From Pseudomonas chlororaphis subsp. chlororaphis (GTDB lineage Bacteria > Pseudomonadota > Gammaproteobacteria > Pseudomonadales > Pseudomonadaceae), in NCBI RefSeq assembly GCF_003945765.1, contig NZ_CP027712.1, forward strand, positions 496,001 to 560,000: a DNA stretch of 64,000 bases. Reading direction: 5' to 3'. A program made the translations under genes and the position numbers. The notes beneath the pieces were generated by a model. That model saw nothing but the letters and a program-made list of their open reading frames with translations, was not told the origin of the DNA and did not search any database. Numbering within the stretch: position 1 is the first letter of the stretch; the number at the start of each line of letters is the position of its first letter. Positions 51,250-60,800 of the stretch are shown in pieces.

Positions 51250-52992
51250 TTAGAGGAAGAGTCCGGGGCCCGGGCGACTTCCTTCGGGGAATCTGACGCC
51301 CACTTTGCTGATCTTGTTCCCCTCCATCACGGCAACCGTCCAGATGGTGTTGTTCCATTCCACCTGGTCGCCGACCACGGGAGCGCCGCCCACTTTCTGG
51401 GTGATGAAGCGGCTCAGCGGCATGTCCGGATCGAGCCCTTCGAGCTTGAGCCCGTACAGCGCCGAAACCGCGCCCAGCTGGGCGTCGCCTTCGAGAACGA
51501 AGTCGCCGAAGAAGCGCAGATCGAGGCCCCGTTGCGGCGCCTGGCTGAAGAGTTTTCCAAGGGCCGGCAGGTTGTGCTCATGGCCGATGACGCAGAGCAA
51601 ATCATCGGCTTCCAGCACCGTACTACCCGACGGATGGAGCAGTTGCTGGTGGCGAAACAGGGCGGCGATACGGGTGCCTTCGGGCATTTTCAGCTCGCGC
51701 AACGCTGCGCCGATGCACCATTTTTCCGCGCCGAGGCGGTAGACGAACAGCTCCCATTCGCTGGTGACATGCACCTCCAGGGCGGCGCGGGAGATCGGCG
51801 CCGGCTCCGGTGGCACCGTGACTTTCAGCAGCTTGGCGACCCACGGCAGGCTGGTGCCTTGCACCAGCAGGGACACCAGCACGATAAAGAAGGCCAGGTT
51901 GAAGTACAGCTGGGCCTCGGGCAGCCCGGCCATCAACGGGAACACTGCGAGAATGATCGGTACCGCGCCGCGCAGGCCGACCCAGGAAATAAAGGCTTTC
52001 TCGCGACCGTGGAAGGCCTTGAACGGCAGCAGGCCGACCATCACCGACAGCGGACGGGCGAACAGGATCATCCACAGCGCCAGGCCCAGCGCCGGCAGGG
52101 CGATGGGCAGCAGGTCGTGGGGCGTGACCAGCAGGCCGAGCACCAGGAACATGCCGATCTGCGACAGCCAGGCCATGCCGTCGAGCATATGCAGGATGCC
52201 GTGGCGGCTGCGCACCGGGCGGTTGCCGATCACCAGGCCGCACAGGTACACCGCGAGGAACCCGCTGCCGTGCAGGGCGTTGGTCAGGGCGAAGACCACC
52301 AGGCCGCCGGCGATCACCAGGATCGGGTACAGGCCGGTGGCCAGGTTGATGCGGTTCACCAGTTGCAGCATCAGCCAGCCGCCACTCAGGCCGATCAGGC
52401 CGCCGATGCCGAACTCGCGCAGCAGATGCCCCAGCAGGCTCCAGTGCAGGCCGGTCTGGCCGCTGGCGAGCATGTCGATCAGGGTCACGGTGAGGAACAC
52501 CGCCATCGGATCGTTACTGCCCGACTCGATCTCCAGGCTGGCGGTGACCCGTTCGTTCAGGCCCTTGCCGCCCAGCAGCGAGAACACCGCCGCGGCGTCG
52601 GTGGAGCCGACGATGGCGCCGATCAGCAGGCCCTGGATCAGGTTCAGGTCGAACAGCCAGGCAGCCGCCATGCCGGTCAGGCCGGTGGTGATCATCACGC
52701 CGACGGTGGCCAGCGACAAGGCGGGCCACAAGGCCACGCGAAAGCTCGAGACCCGGGTGCGCAGGCCGCCGTCGAGGAGGATCACCGCGAGTGCGAGGTT
52801 ACCCACCAGGTAGGCCGTCGGATAGTTGTTGAAGATGATGCCGCCACCGTCGACGCCGGCGGCCATGCCCACGGCCAGGATGATCACCAGGATCGGGATG
52901 CCGAGGCGGGACGAAAGGGAACTCACCAGAATGCTCGCACCTACCAGCAACGCGCCGATCAAGAACAGGCTGTTGATGGTCGTCGCATTCAA
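51250..52992 (-). CDS. K+/H+ antiporter of the NhaP2/CvrA type
   Basis: This 580-residue protein has about 12 membrane helices with DGGLRTR and [42 protein letters not shown] (the transport core aspartates). A cytosolic part follows with a TrkA-C-like segment (LPEAQ...; [24 protein letters not shown]) and a terminal CorC-like domain. It should export K+ in exchange for H+. No ATG precedes the conserved N-terminus; the TTG at 52992 with GGAG eight bases upstream is the likely start ([15 protein letters not shown]). It shares direction with mscK, an osmotic-stress grouping. Confidence 0.87.
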   Translation of the reverse strand: MNATTINSLFLIGALLVGASILVSSLSSRLGIPILVIILAVGMAAGVDGGGIIFNNYPTAYLVGNLALAVILLDGGLRTRVSSFRVALWPALSLATVGVMITTGLTGMAAAWLFDLNLIQGLLIGAIVGSTDAAAVFSLLGGKGLNERVTASLEIESGSNDPMAVFLTVTLIDMLASGQTGLHWSLLGHLLREFGIGGLIGLSGGWLMLQLVNRINLATGLYPILVIAGGLVVFALTNALHGSGFLAVYLCGLVIGNRPVRSRHGILHMLDGMAWLSQIGMFLVLGLLVTPHDLLPIALPALGLALWMILFARPLSVMVGLLPFKAFHGREKAFISWVGLRGAVPIILAVFPLMAGLPEAQLYFNLAFFIVLVSLLVQGTSLPWVAKLLKVTVPPEPAPISRAALEVHVTSEWELFVYRLGAEKWCIGAALRELKMPEGTRIAALFRHQQLLHPSGSTVLEADDLLCVIGHEHNLPALGKLFSQAPQRGLDLRFFGDFVLEGDAQLGAVSALYGLKLEGLDPDMPLSRFITQKVGGAPVVGDQVEWNNTIWTVAVMEGNKISKVGVRFPEGSRPGPGLFL

Positions 52993-53203
52993 AGGCAGTA
53001 CTCCAGAAGCAGAAAGGCGGGCACAAACTGACCATGCAGTCCGCGTGCCAGCGATTCTAACCTGTTGAAATACGATGCTGTCAAAAAGCTTTTGCGCCTG
53101 TTTACAGGCGGCGGAAAAGCGTCGCCTGGCGCCGGCCACCGACGGACTTCATGGCGTTCCGCAGTGGCTGGCGCAGGTGGCGATCAGCGCTATTGGCCGG
53201 GTA

Positions 53204-54829
53204 TTACAGGGTGAATCGCGCCACCATGCCGTTCAGGTCCACGGCCAGGCGTGACAGCTCGTGGCTGGCATCGCTGGTCTGGTTGGCGCCGGTGGCCGAT
53301 TGCACCGACAGGTCGCGGATGTTCACTAGGTTGCGGTCCACTTCGCGGGCCACCAGGGCCTGTTCCTCGGCGGCGCTGGCGATGACCAGGTTGCGCTCGT
53401 TGATTTCGTTGACCGCGGTGTTGATGGTGTCCAGGGCACCGCCGGCGCCGCGGGCGATGCTCAGGGTCGAGTCGGCGCGCTCGGTGCTGGTGCGCATCGA
53501 CTCGACGGCATGCTCGGTGCCGCTCTGGATGCTGCCGATCATGCGTTCGATTTCGCTGGTGGACTGCTGGGTACGGTGGGCCAGGGCACGTACTTCATCG
53601 GCGACCACGGCGAACCCGCGTCCGGCATCGCCGGCCCGGGCGGCTTCTATCGCGGCGTTCAAGGCCAGCAGGTTGGTCTGGTCGGCCAGGCCGCGGATCA
53701 CATCCAACACCTTGCCGATGTCGCGCGACTCCTCGGCCAGTTCGCTGATCCTGTTGGCCGAACTCTGCACTTCGCTGCTCATCAGCTCTATGGCGCTGAC
53801 GGTTTCGCGTACCAGGTCGCGGCCTTCGCTGGCCGACTGGGTGGCGTCGTTCGAGGCCTCGGCGGTGCTCACGGCGTTGCGCGCGACTTCTTCGACGGCG
53901 CAGGTCATCTCGTTCACGGCGGTGGCGGCCTGTTCGATTTCGTTGTTCTGCTGGGTCAGGCCGCGGGCACTTTCGTCGGTGACGCTGTTCAGCTCTTCCG
54001 CGGCGGAAGCCAACTGGCTGGCGGAGCCGGAAATATGCAACAGGGTCTGGCGCAGTTTTTCCTGCATGCTCGCCATGGCCTGCAGCAGGCGTCCGGGTTC
54101 GTCGCGCCCGTTGATCCGGATGCTTTGGGTGAGGTCGCCTTCGGCGATGTGTTCCGCGGCATGCAAGGCGCTGGCGATGGGTTGGGTAATGCTGCGGGTC
54201 AGCAACCAGGCAAACACCACGGTCAGGGTGGTGGACAGGATCAGCAGGGCGACTACCAGATTGAATGCCGAAGCGTATTCCTCGGCGGCCTGCTCGTTGG
54301 CGGCCTTGGAGCGCTGGCTGTTGATCTGGACCAGCAGGTTCAAAACCTTGTTGATCTGCTGCGAGTTCTTCATCAACTCGTTGTTCAGCATCTCTTGCAG
54401 CTCACCCAGCTGGTTATTGCGCGACAGCTCTTTGATGCGCTCTTCGAGCTTGCGGTATTCGGCCAGCAGCTTGAGGTAGTGGTCGTAGGCCTCGCTTTCC
54501 TCCGGGCTGCTGACCAGTTTTTCATAGGTGGTGCGGATTTTTTCGATCTGTTGGTTGCCGAGTTCGAGCGACTCGCGGGTCTTGGCCTGCACCTCGGGAC
54601 CGCGGTTGATCACCAGGCGATAGGACAGCACCTGCAGGCGCAGCATCTGCTGGGTGAACTCATCGATGCTCTGGATGCTGGGCATGTTGTCGGTGGAAAT
54701 GGTGACGGTCGCCGCGCGAATCTTGCTCATCTGGTTCAGGGCGAAGATGCCCAGGAACAGCATCAGGCAGCCAATGAATGCAAAGCCGAGAAATGCCCTC
54801 GGTGCAATGTTCATGTTGCGAAGAGACAT
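53204..54829 (-). CDS. Methyl-accepting chemotaxis protein
   Basis: This 541-residue chemoreceptor has an N-terminal membrane helix (about residues 12-33) and a helical periplasmic sensor (residues 34-190, four-helix-bundle type). A second helix (about 190-210), a HAMP domain ([22 protein letters not shown]) and a long signalling coiled coil follow. The tip [42 protein letters not shown]-type sequence ([14 protein letters not shown]) binds CheA/CheW. It lacks a C-terminal CheR-tether. The ligand is unknown. GAGG lies nine bases upstream of the ATG. Confidence 0.93.
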   Translation of the reverse strand: [541 protein letters not shown]

Positions 54830-55109
54830 GGGGATCTACCTCGAGAATGCGCAATCCATGCCGCGGTGGTTGATAGGGCTCTCCTGACCTATCGCGCGGA
54901 AAAATGGATTCTTGAAGCAGGAGCGAGAGTTTCAGAAAGATCTGATGAGCGACGAAGTGTCAGGAACCAGATGGGGGAATGACAGTCTTTAAAGTTCGCA
55001 GGCAAGGTCACCCGCCAGGCAAATCAAGGCGTTGCGCCGGGAAAATCTGGCATCCAGGGTGACTTTTCTTTATCGTACGCGCCCTTTGAAAAATGCTCGG
55101 AAAATCAAA

Positions 55110-55340
55110 ATGTTGGAAGCATCCCTAAGCCAATTGGAACAGCTTGTCAGTGATCTGGTGCAACAGAACCAGGAGCTGTCGGGCACGAACGAAACCCTCA
55201 AGGCAGAACTGGCCCAAGCCAAGGATGAGAACGAAAGCCTGCAACTGAGCCTGATGGAACAGGAAGAGAAACAAGGCGCCACCGCGGCCCGCATCCAGGC
55301 CCTGGTCGAGCGCGTCAGCGCCGGTCCTGTCAGCGCATGA
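55110..55340 (+). CDS. Small coiled-coil protein, ZapB-like (TIGR02449 type)
   Basis: This 76-residue protein is almost wholly a predicted coiled coil with leucine heptads (LEASLSQLEQLVSDLVQQNQEL, ENESLQLSLMEQEEK). Such proteins lie next to zapA in pseudomonads and may act in division-ring assembly like ZapB. The ATG at 55110 is chosen because earlier in-frame codons give a basic leader absent from the family. It overlaps the zapA-like gene by ATGA. Confidence 0.75.
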   Translation: MLEASLSQLEQLVSDLVQQNQELSGTNETLKAELAQAKDENESLQLSLMEQEEKQGATAARIQALVERVSAGPVSA

Positions 55341-55639
55341 GGCAGGGTGCCGACGGGGTAAAAGTCGTCTCGATTCTCGGCGAGGACTACTCGATCAAGG
55401 CGCCGGCCGGGGAAGAGCAGACCCTGCTGGATGCCGCGTTGATGTTGAAGGCCACCCTGGCCGAGACCAAGAAGAAATACCCGACGCTGATCGGTGACCG
55501 CTTGCTGGTGCTGGCGGCGATGAACCTGTGCTCCCAGCAGCTCGAGATGCAAAAGCGTCATCAGCAGGAGCTCGACCGTTACCAAGAGCAAGTCAGCGCC
55601 ACGGTCGAAGTGATCTCCAAGACCATCAGCCAGAACTGA
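55337..55639 (+). CDS. Cell division protein ZapA-like
   Basis: This 100-residue protein has a ZapA N-terminal domain (VVSILGEDYSIKAPAGEEQTLLDAALMLKATLAETKKKYPTLIGDRLLVLAAMNL in outline) followed by a coiled-coil tail. ZapA binds FtsZ and bundles protofilaments. The usual pseudomonad zapA lies next to ygfB and the 6S RNA gene and has a different N-terminus; this one lacks those neighbours, so it may be a second copy. It pairs with the coiled-coil gene just before it. Confidence 0.78.
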   Translation: MRQGADGVKVVSILGEDYSIKAPAGEEQTLLDAALMLKATLAETKKKYPTLIGDRLLVLAAMNLCSQQLEMQKRHQQELDRYQEQVSATVEVISKTISQN

Positions 55640-55693
55640 TGGGTTTACCCACAACCTGCAACGCCGTTGCGGTTGTGTCGGACTGATTGTTTT

Positions 55694-55726
55694 CGCGAGC
55701 AGCCGGGCGGCGCTCGATTGCTCGCG
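55694..55726. terminator. Inverted repeat between zapA-like and acyl-CoA dehydrogenase genes
   Basis: CGCGAGCA (55694-55701) and TGCTCGCG (55719-55726) are perfect complements between converging genes; a second weaker hairpin (ACAACC...GGTTGT) precedes it near 55652-55677. No T-run follows, so the assignment as terminator is tentative. Confidence 0.4.
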
Positions 55727-55740
55727 ATGCTTTTAGCGCT

Positions 55741-57543
55741 TCAGAACCACTCGTCCTGCATGCCCAGGCAGGTATCGTCCCGCGCCTCCAGCAATGCCAG
55801 CTCGTGATGACAGGCCGGCACTTCCCAGGTCAGGAAGTAACGCGCCGCCTGCAGCTTGCCCTTGTAGAAACCCACATCCGCCGGGCTGCCCTTGGCCAGG
55901 CCTTCCTGCGCGCGGATCGCCTGTTCCAGCCAGCGCCAGCCGATCACCGCATGACCGAAGGCTTTCAGGTACAGCGCCGAGTTGGCCAGGCTGCTGTTGA
56001 CCTTGCCCTGGGCCAGGTCGCTGAGCAGGTCCAGGGTCACGCTTTGCAGGCGCGCCACCAGTTTTTCCAGCGGTTGGCGCAGCGCCGTCAGGGCGTCGTG
56101 GGCCTGGGCCCGCTCGCTGGTGTCGGCGATCAGGCGGATCAGTTGTTTCAGGCCCGCACCGCCGTTCTGCGCCAGCTTGCGCCCCAGGAGGTCCAGTGAC
56201 TGGATGCCGTGGGTGCCTTCATGGATCGGGTTCAGGCGGTTATCGCGGTAATACTGTTCCACCGGGTATTCGCGGGTGTAGCCATGGCCACCGAGGATCT
56301 GGATCGCCAGTTCGTTGGCCTTCAGGCAGAACTCCGAGGGCCAGGATTTGACGATGGGCGTCAGCAGGTCCAGCAGTTCGTGGGCCTGCTTGCGTTGGTC
56401 TTCGCTGGCCAGGGTGGTGGTGTCGTCGAACAGCCGCGCGGCGTACAGGCCGAGGTCGAAAGCGCCTTCGACATAGGCCTTCTGGGTCAGCAGCATGCGC
56501 TTGACGTCGGCGTGCTGGACAATCGACACCGGCGCAGTAGTCGGGTCCTTGCTGTCCGGCAGGCGACCTTGCGGGCGTTCGCGGGCGTATTCCAGGGAGT
56601 ACAGATAGCCGGCGTAGCCGAGCATCACCGCGCCCATGCCGACGCCGATCCGCGCCTCGTTCATCATCTGGAACATGTAGCTCAGGCCGTGGTGCGGCTT
56701 GCCCACCAGATAGCCGACACACTCCCCGTTATCGCCGAAGTTCAGCGCCGTGGAGGTGGTGCCGCGCCAGCCCATCTTGTGGAACAGCCCGGCCAGCAAC
56801 ACGTCGTTGCGCGGGCCCAGGCTGCCGTCGTCGTTGACCAGGAACTTGGGCACGATGAACAGTGAGATGCCTTTCACCCCGGCCGGTGCGTCCGGCAGCT
56901 TGGCCAGCACCATGTGCACGATGTTTTCCGACAGCGGGTGATCGCCGCCGGAGATGAAGATCTTGTTGCCCTTGAGCCGGTAGGTGCCGTCCGCCGCCGG
57001 TTCGGCGCGGGTGCGGATGTCCGACAGCGACGAGCCGGCATGGGGCTCGGTCAGGGCCATGGTGCCGAAGAAGCGCCCGTCGATCATCGGCTGCAGGAAA
57101 CGCTGCTTTTGCTCGTCGGTACCGAAGCTTTCGATCAGGTTGGCCGCGCCCATGGTCAGGAAGGGGTAGGACGTGGAAGCCGCGTTGGCCGCCTGGAAGT
57201 GCGCGAAGCAGGCCTGGGACAACAGCGTCGGCAACTGCATGCCGCCGGCCTCGAAGCTGCGCGCGGCGTTGAGGAAGCCGGCTTCGAGAAAGGCATCGAC
57301 CGCGGGTTTGACTTCCGGAATCAGGATCGCCTTGCCGTCTTCATAACGCGGCTCGTTTTCGTCGCCCTTGCGGTTGTGCGGGGCAAAGAATTTCTCGGCG
57401 ATGCTGCGCGCGGTGCCGAGGGCGGCGTCGAAGGTTTCCCGGTTGTGCTCGGCGAATCGCTCGCGCTGGGTCAGGCCCTCGGCATCGAGGACTTCATACA
57501 GCTCGAAAGCCAGATTGCGGGAACTGAGCAACGTCTCGGACAT
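55741..57543 (-). CDS. Acyl-CoA dehydrogenase (long, ~600-residue type)
   Basis: This 600-residue flavoenzyme oxidises acyl-CoA to enoyl-CoA. It has TEPHAGSSLSDIRTRAEP for substrate/FAD binding, GGDHPLSENIVHMVLAKLPDAP, MMNEARIGVGMGAVMLGYAGY and the C-terminal QILGGHGYTREYPVEQYYRDNRLNPIHEGTHGIQSLDLLGRKL, where E in HEGT is the catalytic base. The N-terminal extension and C-terminal ~100-residue tail are typical of the DmdC/FadE-like group. Chain length is unknown. It is monocistronic. Confidence 0.9.
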   Translation of the reverse strand: MSETLLSSRNLAFELYEVLDAEGLTQRERFAEHNRETFDAALGTARSIAEKFFAPHNRKGDENEPRYEDGKAILIPEVKPAVDAFLEAGFLNAARSFEAGGMQLPTLLSQACFAHFQAANAASTSYPFLTMGAANLIESFGTDEQKQRFLQPMIDGRFFGTMALTEPHAGSSLSDIRTRAEPAADGTYRLKGNKIFISGGDHPLSENIVHMVLAKLPDAPAGVKGISLFIVPKFLVNDDGSLGPRNDVLLAGLFHKMGWRGTTSTALNFGDNGECVGYLVGKPHHGLSYMFQMMNEARIGVGMGAVMLGYAGYLYSLEYARERPQGRLPDSKDPTTAPVSIVQHADVKRMLLTQKAYVEGAFDLGLYAARLFDDTTTLASEDQRKQAHELLDLLTPIVKSWPSEFCLKANELAIQILGGHGYTREYPVEQYYRDNRLNPIHEGTHGIQSLDLLGRKLAQNGGAGLKQLIRLIADTSERAQAHDALTALRQPLEKLVARLQSVTLDLLSDLAQGKVNSSLANSALYLKAFGHAVIGWRWLEQAIRAQEGLAKGSPADVGFYKGKLQAARYFLTWEVPACHHELALLEARDDTCLGMQDEWF

Positions 57544-57655
57544 GGCGGCCTACCTGTGATTGGACTCAGCCGAGTCTAGGTGGGTGAATAAACTCTGGAT
57601 AGCAAGATTGATGAAGGTGATAAAGGTGCCAAACACAGGGGATGGGGACGGCAGG

Positions 57656-57791
57656 TGTAGCCGCTGTCGAGCGCCAGCGAGGCTGCGATCGCCTGCGCAG
57701 CAGGCGGACCCCATCCATCAGGCATACCGCGTCGCCTGGTTTTACGGGGCTGCGCCCCGATCGCAGCCTCGCGGGCTCGGCAGCGGCTACA
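57656..57791. repeat. REPIN (family 2)
   Basis: Outer arms TGTAGCCGCTG (from 57656) and CAGCGGCTACA (to 57791) are inverted, followed inward by GAGGCTGCGATCG and its complement CGATCGCAGCCTC. The centre is about 70 bases with a smaller stem. Same family as 35648-35771. Confidence 0.82.
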
Positions 57792-57810
57792 GGGGATTTG
57801 CGTCGGGCAT

Positions 57811-57841
57811 AAAAAAGGGCGCCGGTGAGGGCGCCCTTTTT
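57811..57841. terminator. Terminator of putA
   Basis: A6, GGGCGCC (57817-57823), six-base loop, GGCGCCC (57830-57836), T5. On the minus strand it follows putA by 20 bases and ends in six T. Confidence 0.9.
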
Positions 57842-57861
57842 CATGCCGCTGACTATCGGCT

Positions 57862-60800
57862 TCAGCCGATGGTCATCAGGCTGGCGTTACCGCCGGCCGC
57901 CGCGGTGTTGACGCTCAAGGCGCGCTCGATCACCAGGCGTTCCAGGGCAATCGAGGTTTCGCCTTGCGACAGGCCGTGAACCCCGACGATGGCGCCGGCA
58001 CGCTTGGCCACTTGCTGGCAGACCGCGCGCAGCTGGTCGGAGTCGCCGTGATGCAGGACCGCATCGAACACCACGTCGTCCTTGGTCCAGTCGGCCACGC
58101 GCTGGATGCGCGCTTGCACCTCCGCAGGCAGGCGGGCGTAGAGCGCCTTGCCCGGTTCGCCTTCCGGCCAGATCGCCGAACCACCCACGGCCAGGACCGC
58201 AGCCAGTTGAGTCAGCAGGTCGCCTTCGACTTCCGCCAGGCACAGCACGTGTTCGCGCGGCAGGATGGCGTAGCTGTTGCGTTCGCCGGTCGGGCCCGCC
58301 AGCACGCGGGTGACACCGCTCTGCGACTGCGCCGCGAACTGTACGCACAGGGCGCTGAGGTCCGCCAGCTTGTTGCTGTCGGCCCAGGCTTGCAGGGCGT
58401 TCAGCGGCTTGCTCATGGCATCACGCAGGCGCACGTCCGGGGCGTTCAGGGCATCGCCACGGGCGAACGACTGCTCGATGGCGTCGGTCGGACGGGTCGA
58501 CAGCAGGCGGTACAGGTACAGCGGGCCGCCGGCTTTCGGGCCAGTGCCCGACAGGCCTTCGCCGCCGAATGGCTGCACGCCGACCACGGCACCGACGATG
58601 TTGCGGTTGACGTAGACGTTACCGGCGTTGACGTTGTCGATCACCTTGGCGATGGTCTCGTCGATGCGGGTGTGCACGCCCAGGGTCAGGCCGTAGCCGG
58701 AAGCGTTGATCTGCGCGATCAACTGGTCGATGTCCTTGCGCTTGTAGCGCACCACGTGCAGCACCGGGCCGAAGATCTCCCGTTGTAGCTCGTCGAAGCT
58801 TTCCAGCTCGATCAAAGTCGGCATCACGAAGGTGCCGCGCTTGACCTCTTCGCCATCGGCGATTGCCACCTGATACACGCTGCGGCCTTTGTCGCGCATG
58901 GCCTGGATGTGTTTCTCGATGCCAGCCTTGGCTTCGGCGTCGATCACCGGGCCGATGTCCACGGACAGGCGCTCCGGGTTGCCCAGGCGACTTTCCGCCA
59001 TGGCGCCCTTGAGCATTTCGATCACGCGGTCGGCGGAGTCTTCCTGCAGGCACAGCACGCGCAGGGCCGAGCAACGCTGGCCGGCGCTGTCGAAGGCCGA
59101 GGAGACGACGTCGATCACCACTTGTTCGGTCAGGGCCGAGGAGTCGACGATCATCGCGTTCTGGCCACCGGTTTCGGCGATCAGCGGGATCGGCCGGCCC
59201 TGGGCGTCCAGGCGGCCGGCGACGTTGCGTTGCAGCAGGCGCGCGACTTCGGTGGAGCCAGTGAACATCACACCCTTGACCCGATCGTCGCCGACCAGAC
59301 GGGCACCGACGGTTTCGCCACGGCCCGGCAGCAGTTGCAGCACGCCTTCCGGAATGCCGGCTTCGAGCATCAGGCGCACGGCCTGCGCAGCGACCAGTGG
59401 CGTCTGTTCGGCCGGCTTGGCCAGTACCGGGTTACCGGCGGCCAGGGCGGCGGCGACCTGGCCGCTGAAGATCGCCAGCGGGAAGTTCCACGGGCTGATG
59501 CAGACCACCGGGCCCAGTGGGCGGTGCGCGTCGTTGCTGAAATCGTTGCGAGCCTGTACCGCGTAGTAGCGCAGGAAGTCCACGGCTTCACGCACTTCGG
59601 CGATGGCGTTGGCGAAAGTCTTGCCGGCTTCGCGGGCCAGCAGGCCCATCAGCGGCTGGATCTCGCCTTCCATCAGGTCGGCGGCGCGTTCGAGGATCGC
59701 GGCGCGCTCGGCCGGTGGCGTGGCCTGCCAGATCGGCGCGGCGTTCAGCGCGCACTGGATGGCGTTGTCGACGTCTTCGACCGTGGCTTCCTGTACGTGG
59801 CCGACCACATCGCGGTGATCGGACGGGTTCAAGACCGGCGCCGGGGTTTCGCTGCTGGAAGCGCAACCGAGCATCGGCGCGGCTTTCCAGTGGTTGTGGG
59901 CGGTGGCCAGCAGGGCGCAGGACAACGACGCCAGGCGGTGTTCGTTGGCCATGTCGATGCCGGCGGAGTTGGCGCGCTCGCTGCCGTACAGGTCGCGCGG
60001 CAATGGAATGCGCGGATGCGGCAGGCCGAAGCCGCCTTCCAGGGTCGCCATCTGCTCGATCTGGCTGACCGGATCGGCCACCAGTTCCTGGATGGAGATC
60101 GACTGGTCGGCGATGCGGTTGACGAACGAGGTGTTGGCGCCGTTTTCCAGCAGGCGGCGGACCAGGTAGGCCAGCAGGGTTTCGTGGGTGCCGACCGGGG
60201 CGTACACGCGGCACGGACGGTTCAGCTTGCCATCGGCAACCTTGCCTACCACCTGTTCGTACAGCGGTTCGCCCATGCCGTGCAGGCACTGGAACTCGTA
60301 CTGGCCCGGGTAATAGTTCTGACCGGCGATGTGGTAGATGGCCGACAGGGTGTGGGCGTTGTGGGTGGCGAACTGCGGGTAGATGACTTCCGGTACCGAC
60401 AGCAGCTTGCGGGCGCAGGCGATATAGGACACGTCGGTGTACACCTTGCGGGTGTAGACGGGATAGCCTTCCAGGCCTTCGACCTGGGCGCGCTTGATCT
60501 CGCTGTCCCAGTAGGCGCCTTTCACCAGGCGGATCATCAGGCGGTGACGGCTGCGGCGCGCCAGGTCGATCACATAGTCGATCACGTACGGGCAGCGCTT
60601 CTGGTAGGCCTGGATCACGAAGCCGATGCCGTTCCAGCCGGTCAGCTGCGGTTCGAAGCACAGGCGCTCGAGCAGATCCAGCGACAGCTCCAGGCGATCG
60701 GCTTCTTCGGCGTCGATGTTCAGGCCGATGTCGTATTGCTTGGCCAGCAGGGTCAGCGACAGCAGGCGCGGGTACAGCTCGTCCATCACGCGCTCGTACT

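Larger units (their letters stand above)
57544..57861. other. 318-base intergenic region with REPIN and putA terminator
   Basis: Between the acyl-CoA dehydrogenase start and putA stop this gap holds a family 2 REPIN (57656-57791) and a strong intrinsic terminator (57811-57841). The remaining bases 57544-57655 probably contain the acyl-CoA dehydrogenase promoter; no clear box was found. Confidence 0.65.

Noticed and set aside
55640..55740. 6S RNA gene expected after zapA
   Set aside because: The gap is only about 100 bases and shows two short hairpins, not the long 6S rod structure of about 180 bases.
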